Positions 1 to 5,079 of a stretch of 5,079 nt of DNA are shown one piece after another; the first letter of the stretch is position 1, and each line of letters starts with the position of its first letter. The notes under the pieces were generated by a model. It saw only the letters and a program-made list of their open reading frames with translations, searched no databases and had not been told where the DNA came from. This DNA is from Clostridia bacterium. Its GTDB lineage: Bacteria; Bacillota; Clostridia; Oscillospirales; CAG-272. The translations under genes and the position numbers were made by a program. The stretch is taken from NCBI GenBank assembly GCA_017540285.1, contig JAFYBI010000413.1, positions 1 through 5,079 of the forward strand, written 5' to 3'.

Positions 1-59
1 CCCTCGTCATCGGCGGCGGCATCGCGGGGATCCAGACGGCCCTCGACATCGCGGAGGCG
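1..59 (+). repeat. Direct repeat copy 1 (displaced copy of the hdrA FAD-motif segment)
   Basis: These 59 bases are identical to 406-464. The match ends at position 60, where copy 1 continues ctcgga and copy 2 continues ggcttc. The offset is 405 nt, exactly 135 codons, so both copies are read in the same frame. In HdrA proteins the residues just before the native sequence at 60 onward should be the N-terminal Cys-rich segment, not a Rossmann glycine motif, so copy 1 is the misplaced one. Its left limit is unknown because it touches the window edge. Confidence 0.95.
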
Positions 60-1970
60 CTCGGACGTGAGCCGTCCGTGGTCGTCTCGACGGACTACCC
101 CTACATGTGCTCCGAATCCGGCCAGAATCTCATCAAGGACGCGATCCGGGAGCATTCCCTCGACGGCGTCGTGATCTGCTCCTGCTCTCCGCGCATGCAC
201 GAGAACACCTTCCGCAAGGCGGCGGCGCAGGCGGGCCTCAACCCCTACATGGTCGAGATCGCGAATATCCGCGAGCAATGCTCCTGGATCCACAAGGACA
301 AAGCGGAAGCGACTGAGAAGGCGATCGTCCTCGGACGCGCCGCCGTCGCGAAGGTCCTGCTCAACACGCCCCTCACCGCGGGGGAGAGCCCGGTCACCAA
401 GCGCGCCCTCGTCATCGGCGGCGGCATCGCGGGGATCCAGACGGCCCTCGACATCGCGGAGGCGGGCTTCCCCGTGGACATCGTGGAGAAGGAGCCCACC
501 ATCGGCGGCAAGATGGCCCAGCTCGACAAGACCTTCCCGACGCTCGACTGCGCGGCCTGCATCCTCACCCCGAAGATGGTGGACTGCGCGCAGAACGAGA
601 ACATCCGCATCCTCTCCTTCAGCGAAGTGGAGGAGGTCGCGGGCTTCGTCGGCAATTTCACCGTGAAGATCCGGCGGAAAGCCCGCTACGTGGACGAGAC
701 GAAGTGCACGGGCTGCGGGCTCTGCACCGAGAAATGCCCGGTGAAGAAGGTCCCGAACGAATTCAACCTCGGCATGGACAACCGCCGGGCGGTATACATC
801 CCGTTCGCGCAGGCCGTCCCGAAGGTCGCGCGGATCGACCCGGACTGGTGCAACATGCTGAAAAACGGCAAGTGCGGCCTCTGTTCGAAGGTCTGCACGG
901 TCGGCGCGATCGATTATCACCAGGAAGACACCTTCCTCGAGGAGCATTACGGCGCGATCGTCGCGGCGACGGGCTATGAGCCGATCAAGGTCGACCGGTA
1001 CGACGAATACGCCTACACCCAGTCGAAGGACGTCATCACCTCCCTCGAATTCGAACGGCTGACCAACGCTGCCGGTCCGACGGCGGGCACGCTCCTGAGG
1101 CCCTCCGACGGGCGTCACCCGCACACCATCGTCTTCATCCAGTGCGTCGGGTCGCGGTGCGTGCCGGAGAAGGGGAAGAGCTACTGCTCGAAGATCTGCT
1201 GCATGTACACGGCGAAGCACGCCATGCTCACCCGGGAGAAATACCCGGACACCGACGTGTATGTGTTCTACATCGACGTCCGCACGCCGGGCAAGAACTT
1301 CGACGAGTTCTACCGCCGGGCGGCCGAGGAATACGGCGTGCACTACATCAAGGGCGCGGTCGGAAAAGTGGCGCCCAGCGCGGACGGCACCCTCGACGTG
1401 CAGGCGGCGGACCTCATCATGAACGAGCAGCTTCGCATCAACGCCGATCTCGTGGTCCTTGCCGCGGCGATCGAGCCCTCGAAGACGGCAAGACCGCTCG
1501 CGACCATGCTGACGGCGTCGATGGACACGAACGACTTCTTCACCGAGGCCCACCCGAAGCTCAGACCGGTCGAGAGCCCCACGGCGGGCATCTTCCTCTC
1601 CGGCGTATGCCAGGGACCGAAGGACATCCCCGAGACCGTCTCGCAGGCATCCGCGTGCGCCGCGAAGGTCATCGGGCTCCTCTCGAAGGACAAGCTGACC
1701 GGGAACCCGTGCGTCGCGCATTCCGACGAATGGATGTGCAACGGCTGCTCGAACTGCGCGTCCGTGTGTCCCTACGGGGCAATCACGTATGTCGATAAAG
1801 ATTTCCGCATGCCCGACCGCACGACGAAGACCCGCCGCGTGGCGTCCGTCAATCCGGCGGTCTGCCAGGGCTGCGGCGCGTGCACCGTGGCCTGCCCGTC
1901 CGGCGCGATGGACCTCTACGGCTTCTCGAATTCCCAGATCATGGCGGAGGTAGACGCGATATGCAAGTAA
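1..1970 (+). CDS. hdrA: HdrA-like heterodisulfide reductase subunit A, FAD/4Fe-4S protein (5' partial, anomalous N-terminus)
   Basis: HdrA is the cytoplasmic flavoprotein that carries the electron-bifurcating FAD of Hdr complexes. The frame is open from the window edge (first full codon at 3) to TAA at 1968-1970, so the GTG at 78 is internal and not a start. Visible in order: the N-terminal HdrA domain with Cys at 108, 177 and 183 and the REQCSW motif ending at 287; the FAD-binding GGGIAG at 417-434 followed by the family signature around LDCAACILTPKM (547-582); a first inserted ferredoxin motif CTGCGLCTEKCP at 705-740; a second Cys set at 849, 873, 882 and 894 whose last Cys is followed by Thr rather than the usual Pro; CVGSR from 1143 and the YCSKICCMYTAKHA stretch, both typical of HdrA; and two C-terminal 4Fe-4S motifs at 1737-1772 and 1863-1898. 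About 636 residues from position 60 onward look native. The preceding 19 codons duplicate the FAD motif and are out of place. The 3' end overlaps flxD by 10 nt. Family assignment is very secure; the true 5' end is not. Confidence 0.96.
   Translation, partial: LVIGGGIAGIQTALDIAEALGREPSVVVSTDYPYMCSESGQNLIKDAIREHSLDGVVICSCSPRMHENTFRKAAAQAGLNPYMVEIANIREQCSWIHKDKAEATEKAIVLGRAAVAKVLLNTPLTAGESPVTKRALVIGGGIAGIQTALDIAEAGFPVDIVEKEPTIGGKMAQLDKTFPTLDCAACILTPKMVDCAQNENIRILSFSEVEEVAGFVGNFTVKIRRKARYVDETKCTGCGLCTEKCPVKKVPNEFNLGMDNRRAVYIPFAQAVPKVARIDPDWCNMLKNGKCGLCSKVCTVGAIDYHQEDTFLEEHYGAIVAATGYEPIKVDRYDEYAYTQSKDVITSLEFERLTNAAGPTAGTLLRPSDGRHPHTIVFIQCVGSRCVPEKGKSYCSKICCMYTAKHAMLTREKYPDTDVYVFYIDVRTPGKNFDEFYRRAAEEYGVHYIKGAVGKVAPSADGTLDVQAADLIMNEQLRINADLVVLAAAIEPSKTARPLATMLTASMDTNDFFTEAHPKLRPVESPTAGIFLSGVCQGPKDIPETVSQASACAAKVIGLLSKDKLTGNPCVAHSDEWMCNGCSNCASVCPYGAITYVDKDFRMPDRTTKTRRVASVNPAVCQGCGACTVACPSGAMDLYGFSNSQIMAEVDAICK
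406..464 (+). repeat. Direct repeat copy 2 (native FAD dinucleotide-binding segment of hdrA)
   Basis: This copy encodes the beta-strand, glycine loop (GGGIAG, 417-434) and first helix of the FAD-binding fold. It is followed, as expected for HdrA, by the acidic strand end (VEKEP) and the IGGKMAQLDKTFPTLDC signature. It is in its correct family context, so it is the original of the pair. Confidence 0.93.
1946..1950 (+). promoter_or_regulatory. Shine-Dalgarno site for flxD
   Basis: GGAGG lies inside the last codons of hdrA, 10 nt before the ATG at 1961. It supports that start over the in-frame upstream ATG at 1880, whose extra 27 residues are simply hdrA read in another frame. Confidence 0.7.
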
Positions 1971-2404
1971 ACGAAACCGGATCCTTCGTTCCCACCGTCG
2001 TGGCCTTCTGCTGCAACTGGTGCTCGTACGCGGGGGCCGACCTCTCCGGGACCAACCGCCTCCAGTACCCCTCGAATATCAAGATCATCCGCGTCCCCTG
2101 CTCCTGCCGGGTGAACCCCATGTTCATCCTGCGGGCGTTTCAGCGCGGCGCGGACGGCGTGATCCTCTGCGGATGCCATCCGGGGGACTGCCATTATACG
2201 ACCGGCAACTACTACACCCGCCGCCGGATGACGCTCCTCTTCTCGATGCTCGACTACCTCGGGATCGAGCGGGAGCGGACGCGCGTGGAATGGGTCTCCG
2301 CGGCGGAGGGCCAGAAGTTCGCCGAAACCATGAAGAGCTTCGCCGCCGAGATCGCCGCGCTCGGGCCGAACCGCAGACTGGAGGACCTCCGATGCAGGAA
2401 ATGA
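1961..2404 (+). CDS. flxD: MvhD/FlxD-type 2Fe-2S electron-transfer subunit
   Basis: This 147-residue protein is the usual size for the MvhD family, the small 2Fe-2S protein that connects HdrA to its electron-input partner (Mvh hydrogenase in methanogens, the Flx flavoprotein in many anaerobic bacteria). The family signature is clear: FCCNWCSYAGAD (Cys17, 18, 21), then PCSCRVNP (Cys47, 49), then GCHPGDCHY (Cys72, Cys77). The segment normally reads CSGR or CTGR, so Cys49 is an extra cysteine, and Cys70 just before the GCHPGDC motif is another possibly non-standard one. The start at 1961 is chosen from its Shine-Dalgarno site and family length. The gene overlaps hdrA by 10 nt and flxC by 13 nt. 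With no hydrogenase genes visible and flxCBA following, the FlxD assignment is preferred over a hydrogenase delta subunit. Confidence 0.95.
   Translation: MQVNETGSFVPTVVAFCCNWCSYAGADLSGTNRLQYPSNIKIIRVPCSCRVNPMFILRAFQRGADGVILCGCHPGDCHYTTGNYYTRRRMTLLFSMLDYLGIERERTRVEWVSAAEGQKFAETMKSFAAEIAALGPNRRLEDLRCRK
2380..2384 (+). promoter_or_regulatory. Shine-Dalgarno site for flxC
   Basis: GGAGG with a 7-nt spacer to the ATG at 2392. In-frame ATGs at 2401 and 2404 have no comparably good site, so 2392 is taken as the start. The site lies within flxD. Confidence 0.7.
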
Positions 2405-3369
2405 TGAAAAACAAAGCGAAAGCGCTCCTCGCGGACGGCACGGTCACGCGCGTGATCGGCTGGCGGCGCGGCGAATTCTCCTACGACGTCACTCCCGCGG
2501 TGTTCGAAACGGCGGAGGAGATCGAACGCGATTTCGTCTGGGACGCCTTCTGCGGCGCGAACGTCTCGAAATACCTGATCCGCGAATCGGCGAAGGGGGA
2601 CGGCAAGATCCTCGCCTTCCTCAAGCCGTGCGACGCCTTCTCCATGAACCAGCTTCTGGCGGAGCACCGCGTGAAGCGGGAGAGCGTTTACCTCATCGGC
2701 ATCCCCTGCGCGGGCAAGGCCGACATCGAAAAGATCCGGGAACGCGGCATCGACGGTGTCTCGGGGATCGAGGAGGACGGCGACGTCTTCGTCGTGCATT
2801 CGATTTACGGCGATGCGCGCGTCGGGCAGGCGGACGTGCTCGCGGAGCGCTGCCTCGCGTGCAAATCGAAGCGGCATCCCGTGTATGACGAGCTGCTCGG
2901 CGAGGAAGGCGAAGACCTCCCGGACGACGCGCGGTTCGCCGGGGTCGCGAAGCTCGAGGCGATGACGGCGGAGGAGCGGTTCGCCTTCTGGCGGAGCGAG
3001 CTCTCGAAATGCATCCGCTGCAACGCCTGCCGCAACGTCTGCCCCGCCTGCACCTGCGAAAACTGCGTCTTCGACAACCCGGCCTCCGGCATCTCGCAGA
3101 AGGCGGCGGCCGATCCGTTCGAGGAAAACATGTACCACATCATCCGGGCGTTCCATGTCGCCGGACGGTGCACCGACTGCGGCGAATGCTCACGGGTCTG
3201 CCCCGAGCGCATCCCGCTGCATCATCTCAACCGCAAGTTCATCAAGGACATCGACGAGCTGTACGGAGCCTACCGCGCCGGGGAGGACGACGGGACGAAG
3301 AACCCGCTGACCTCCTATGCCGAGGGAGACGCCGAGCCCGCCGTGGTCCGCGAAAGGGGGCGCGCCTGA
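2392..3369 (+). CDS. flxC: FlxC-type 4Fe-4S dicluster electron-transfer subunit
   Basis: A soluble protein of 325 residues with no signal peptide or membrane segment. The N-terminal half carries the family's KPCDAFSMNQL (Cys80) and GIPCAG (Cys106) segments and a CLACKSKRHPVYDELLGE stretch (Cys154, Cys157), all features of the Flx/Hdr-associated beta-type proteins. The C-terminal half has a dense cysteine block CIRCNACRNVCPACTCENC (Cys207, 210, 213, 217, 220, 222, 225) and a second ferredoxin motif CTDCGECSRVCP (Cys260, 263, 266, 270), so at least two 4Fe-4S clusters are expected. The likely role, inferred from gene order hdrA-flxD-flxC-flxB-flxA, is to relay electrons between FlxB and FlxD. 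The start overlaps flxD by 13 nt; the stop TGA shares one base with the flxB ATG. The C-terminal tail after about residue 290 is charged and probably variable. Databases may label it only as a 4Fe-4S dicluster protein or hydrogenase-associated subunit. Confidence 0.87.
   Translation: MQEMMKNKAKALLADGTVTRVIGWRRGEFSYDVTPAVFETAEEIERDFVWDAFCGANVSKYLIRESAKGDGKILAFLKPCDAFSMNQLLAEHRVKRESVYLIGIPCAGKADIEKIRERGIDGVSGIEEDGDVFVVHSIYGDARVGQADVLAERCLACKSKRHPVYDELLGEEGEDLPDDARFAGVAKLEAMTAEERFAFWRSELSKCIRCNACRNVCPACTCENCVFDNPASGISQKAAADPFEENMYHIIRAFHVAGRCTDCGECSRVCPERIPLHHLNRKFIKDIDELYGAYRAGEDDGTKNPLTSYAEGDAEPAVVRERGRA
3353..3360 (+). promoter_or_regulatory. Shine-Dalgarno-like site for flxB
   Basis: An A/G-rich AAAGGGGG-like run ends 8 nt before the ATG at 3369. 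With the TGATG stop/start overlap it supports 3369 as the start and suggests termination-reinitiation coupling. Confidence 0.6.
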
Positions 3370-4400
3370 TGACGTTTCTGAAATCCGCCGATCTCGAGCG
3401 GTTCCTCGGGGAGGCGTCGAAGACCCGGACGGTCTACGTTCCCGTCGACGTCGAGCCGAAGAAGAGCGCGTATCGCCGATGGACGCCCGGGACCGCCGTC
3501 TCGAAGGGGCTGAAGACCGCCCGGAGCGCGAAGGACTTCTTCTTCCCGCAGACCGAGAACCTCGTCGGCTTCCGCATCGAGAACGGGAAGATCCGGATCC
3601 TCGACCCGCGTGAAGAACAGGAGGATTTTGCCGTGTTCGGCGTCCGCGCCTGCGATGCGCGCTCGTTCGGGATCCTCGACAAGGTGTTCCTCGCGGAGCC
3701 CGTGGATACGTATTATCAGAACCGCCGCGCGCACGGCCTGATCCTGACGATGACCTGCCGCCGTCCCGCGGAGACCTGCTTCTGCACGGCGTTCGGGATC
3801 GATCCCGCTTCTCCCGGCGGCGACGTCGTCTTCACCGAGACCGCGGACGGCTGGTACGTCGAGGCCGTCACCGACGCCGGACGGGAATTCCTCGCGCCGA
3901 TGGCCGATCTCTTCGAGGACCGGGACGAATCCGGCAGGGAGGCGGCGAAGGAGGAGACGCGGGCGATCATGGAAAAGCTGCCGCTTGCGGGCCTCTCAAC
4001 GGACGCGTTCGGCGGCGGCAGGACAAAGGCGCTCTTCGACAGACCCGAGTGGGCGTCTCTCTCCGAGGCCTGCATCGGCTGCGGGACCTGCACCTTCGTC
4101 TGCCCGACCTGCCAGTGCTACGACATCCGCGACTACGACACGGGGCACGACGTGAGACGGTTCCGCTGCTGGGACTCCTGCATGTACTCCGACTTCACGA
4201 AGATGGCGGGCGGCAATCCGCGGCTGACGCAGAAGGAACGCTTCCGCCAGCGGTTCATGCACAAGCTCGTGTACTTCCCGGAAAACAACGGCGGCGAGTT
4301 CGGGTGCGTCGGGTGCGGGCGCTGTCTCGCCTCCTGCCCGATCCACATGAACATCGTCAAAGTCATGAAAACGCTATCGGAGGGGCAAGATGAACAGTGA
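3369..4400 (+). CDS. flxB: FlxB-type 4Fe-4S dicluster subunit (HyhB/AsrA-related)
   Basis: A 343-residue soluble protein of the family that includes the sulfhydrogenase beta subunit and AsrA of anaerobic sulfite reductase. Seen in order: GVRACDARSFGILDKVFL (Cys95); TCRRPAETCFC (Cys130, 137, 139), a conserved Cys set of this family; ferredoxin motif CIGCGTCTFVCPTCQC (Cys235, 238, 241, 245, 248, 250); the family signature CWDSCMYSDFTKMAGGNPR; and a second ferredoxin motif CVGCGRCLASCP (Cys313, 316, 319, 323) near the C-terminus. At least two 4Fe-4S clusters are expected. It should take electrons from FlxA, encoded next door, and pass them to FlxC and FlxD. AsrA would look similar in isolation, but the HdrA and MvhD-type neighbours and the absence of a visible asrC favour FlxB. 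It overlaps flxC by 1 nt and flxA by 11 nt. The start is set by the TGATG junction and the purine-rich site before it. Confidence 0.9.
   Translation: MTFLKSADLERFLGEASKTRTVYVPVDVEPKKSAYRRWTPGTAVSKGLKTARSAKDFFFPQTENLVGFRIENGKIRILDPREEQEDFAVFGVRACDARSFGILDKVFLAEPVDTYYQNRRAHGLILTMTCRRPAETCFCTAFGIDPASPGGDVVFTETADGWYVEAVTDAGREFLAPMADLFEDRDESGREAAKEETRAIMEKLPLAGLSTDAFGGGRTKALFDRPEWASLSEACIGCGTCTFVCPTCQCYDIRDYDTGHDVRRFRCWDSCMYSDFTKMAGGNPRLTQKERFRQRFMHKLVYFPENNGGEFGCVGCGRCLASCPIHMNIVKVMKTLSEGQDEQ
4379..4385 (+). promoter_or_regulatory. Shine-Dalgarno site for flxA
   Basis: GGAGGGG inside the end of flxB, 4 nt before the ATG at 4390 (6 nt if GGAGG alone is the core). It fixes the start of flxA. Confidence 0.7.
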
Positions 4401-5079
4401 AACCCTGATCCCCCATCCCGTCGTGGTGGAGGACGTCCGCATCGACACGCCGGACGTCAAGACCTTCCGCATCCTCACGCGCGAAGGGAAAAAGCCCTTC
4501 GACCACCTCCCCGGGCAGTGCGCCATGATCTCGGTCCCCGGCGTGGGCGAGGGCATGTTCTCGATCACGTCCAGCCCGACGAACAAGGCGTTTATGGAGT
4601 TCTCCATCAAGAAATGCGGGCACCTCACGAGCTGGCTGCACATGCTCGAGCCGGGCATGGAGGTGACGGTCCGCGGGCCTTACGGGCGTCCGTTCCCGGT
4701 GGAGGAGGACCTGATCGGACGCGACCTGCTCTTCATCGCCGGCGGCATCGGGCTCGCCCCGCTGCGCTCGGTCATCAACTACGTCCGCGACAACCGCGCG
4801 CGCTACGGCGACGTCGAGATCATCTACGGCGCGCGCTCGAAGGAAGATCTCGTCGACTACCGGGAGATCCTCGACGAATGGCAGACGAGCCCCGGCGTGA
4901 AGGTGGACCTGACGATCGACCGGGCTGAGGAGGGCTGGGACGGGCACGTCGGCTTCGTCCCGAACTATGTGAAGGAGCTCTCGCCCGACCTCGGAAAGAC
5001 CGTGCTGGTCTGCGGCCCGCCGATCATGATCAAGTTCACCGTGGCGGGGCTATCGGAGCTCGGCTTCGCGCCGGAGCAG
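4390..5079 (+). CDS. flxA: FlxA-type FAD/NAD(P)H oxidoreductase subunit (3' partial)
   Basis: An open frame of 230 codons from ATG 4390 that runs off the right edge without a stop. It belongs to the ferredoxin-NADP reductase-like family, close to the sulfhydrogenase gamma subunit, AsrB and the dihydroorotate dehydrogenase electron-transfer subunit. Seen: an N-terminal FAD-binding barrel with PGQ (41-43) and the flavin-contacting FSITSSP (57-63); GPYGRPFP (96-103); the nucleotide-binding loop AGGIGLAPLR (117-126); a YGARS segment; and CGPPIM (208-213), typical of NAD(P)H sites of this family. The family is usually about 280 residues with a C-terminal 2Fe-2S site (Cys-rich CGxCxxC type); that part, perhaps 50 residues, lies outside the window. 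The role is to oxidise NADH (cofactor choice inferred from the Flx family) and feed FlxB. The residues before FSI are GEGM, where close relatives usually have an A-P pair, so the flavin loop is slightly non-standard. It overlaps flxB by 11 nt. Confidence 0.9.
   Translation, partial: MNSETLIPHPVVVEDVRIDTPDVKTFRILTREGKKPFDHLPGQCAMISVPGVGEGMFSITSSPTNKAFMEFSIKKCGHLTSWLHMLEPGMEVTVRGPYGRPFPVEEDLIGRDLLFIAGGIGLAPLRSVINYVRDNRARYGDVEIIYGARSKEDLVDYREILDEWQTSPGVKVDLTIDRAEEGWDGHVGFVPNYVKELSPDLGKTVLVCGPPIMIKFTVAGLSELGFAPEQ

Noticed and set aside
547..582. A selenocysteine site in the HdrA LDCAAC motif, as occurs in some archaeal HdrA
   Set aside because: Both cysteines are encoded by TGC; there is no in-frame TGA.
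78..1970. hdrA beginning at the GTG at 78
   Set aside because: The frame stays open to the window edge, there is no Shine-Dalgarno site before 78, and the HdrA family has conserved sequence upstream of this point. The GTG is an internal valine codon.
1880..2404. A longer flxD starting at 1880, or an HdrA-MvhD fusion
   Set aside because: The extra N-terminal residues are hdrA in another frame, and the family length and ribosome-binding site fit 1961. hdrA ends with a clean TAA at 1968 in a different frame, so there is no fusion.
2254..3156. A 300-codon open frame on the minus strand antisense to flxC
   Set aside because: It lies wholly opposite flxD/flxC, which have strong family motifs. Long antisense frames are expected in GC-rich DNA with G/C at third positions, and its translation is Arg/Ala/Glu-rich with no recognisable motif.
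4518..4928. A 136-codon plus-strand frame inside flxA
   Set aside because: It is an out-of-frame reading of flxA, rich in Arg/His/Ala with no motif. The true frame is open from 4390 to the window end.
4363..4947. A 194-codon minus-strand frame opposite flxA
   Set aside because: The plus strand here encodes clear FAD and NAD(P)H motifs of FlxA. The antisense translation has no domain signature and reflects codon bias only.
3369..5079. flxB-flxA as the asrA-asrB genes of anaerobic sulfite reductase
   Set aside because: The proteins are homologous, but the uninterrupted overlap with hdrA, flxD and flxC indicates the Flx-Hdr module. No siroheme-binding AsrC is visible, although the window ends inside flxA.
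1..5079. CRISPR arrays, tRNA/rRNA genes, insertion sequences, promoters or terminators
   Set aside because: The window is fully occupied by overlapping coding sequence. Apart from the 59-bp duplication I saw no repeat series, inverted terminal repeats, RNA gene signature or hairpin followed by a T-run.

Overview
The window is one unbroken, GC-rich (about two thirds G+C) plus-strand operon fragment with no non-coding DNA. It holds five consecutive genes: a 5'-truncated hdrA, then flxD (mvhD-like), flxC, flxB, and a 3'-truncated flxA. Together they match the HdrA plus FlxABCD (also called FloxABCD) module known from anaerobes such as Desulfovibrio. That module is a cytoplasmic NADH-linked flavin oxidoreductase joined to a heterodisulfide-reductase-type, flavin-based electron-bifurcating core. 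The organism is therefore almost certainly a strict anaerobe. The module and the Shine-Dalgarno sites point to a GC-rich anaerobic bacterium (sulfate-reducing, syntrophic or fermentative), but nothing here fixes the phylum, and an archaeon is not excluded.

Layout: 1-1970 is hdrA (FAD and multiple 4Fe-4S clusters, the bifurcation site). 1961-2404 is flxD, the 2Fe-2S protein that wires the electron-input module to HdrA. 2392-3369 is flxC and 3369-4400 is flxB, two soluble iron-sulfur proteins each with two ferredoxin-type cysteine sets. 4390-5079 is flxA, the FAD/NAD(P)H-binding subunit, which runs off the window before its expected C-terminal 2Fe-2S site. Every junction overlaps (10, 13, 1 and 11 nt) and each downstream start has a good Shine-Dalgarno sequence inside the preceding gene, so the genes are probably translationally coupled. 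hdrB and hdrC, expected in a complete complex, are not in the window; in the known operons they lie next to hdrA, so upstream of position 1 is the likely place.

Working model (known for the family, inferred here): FlxA takes a hydride from NADH onto FAD. Electrons pass through FlxB, FlxC and FlxD to the HdrA flavin, which bifurcates them to a low-potential acceptor (ferredoxin) and, through HdrB/HdrC, to a disulfide acceptor.

The strangest signal is at the left edge. Bases 1-59 are an exact, in-frame copy of bases 406-464, which encode the FAD-binding glycine motif of hdrA. They sit where the conserved N-terminal Cys-rich start of HdrA should be. This is most likely an assembly or amplification chimera, with a genuine recent internal duplication as the alternative. 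Apart from this, the locus looks like a known system rather than an undescribed one.
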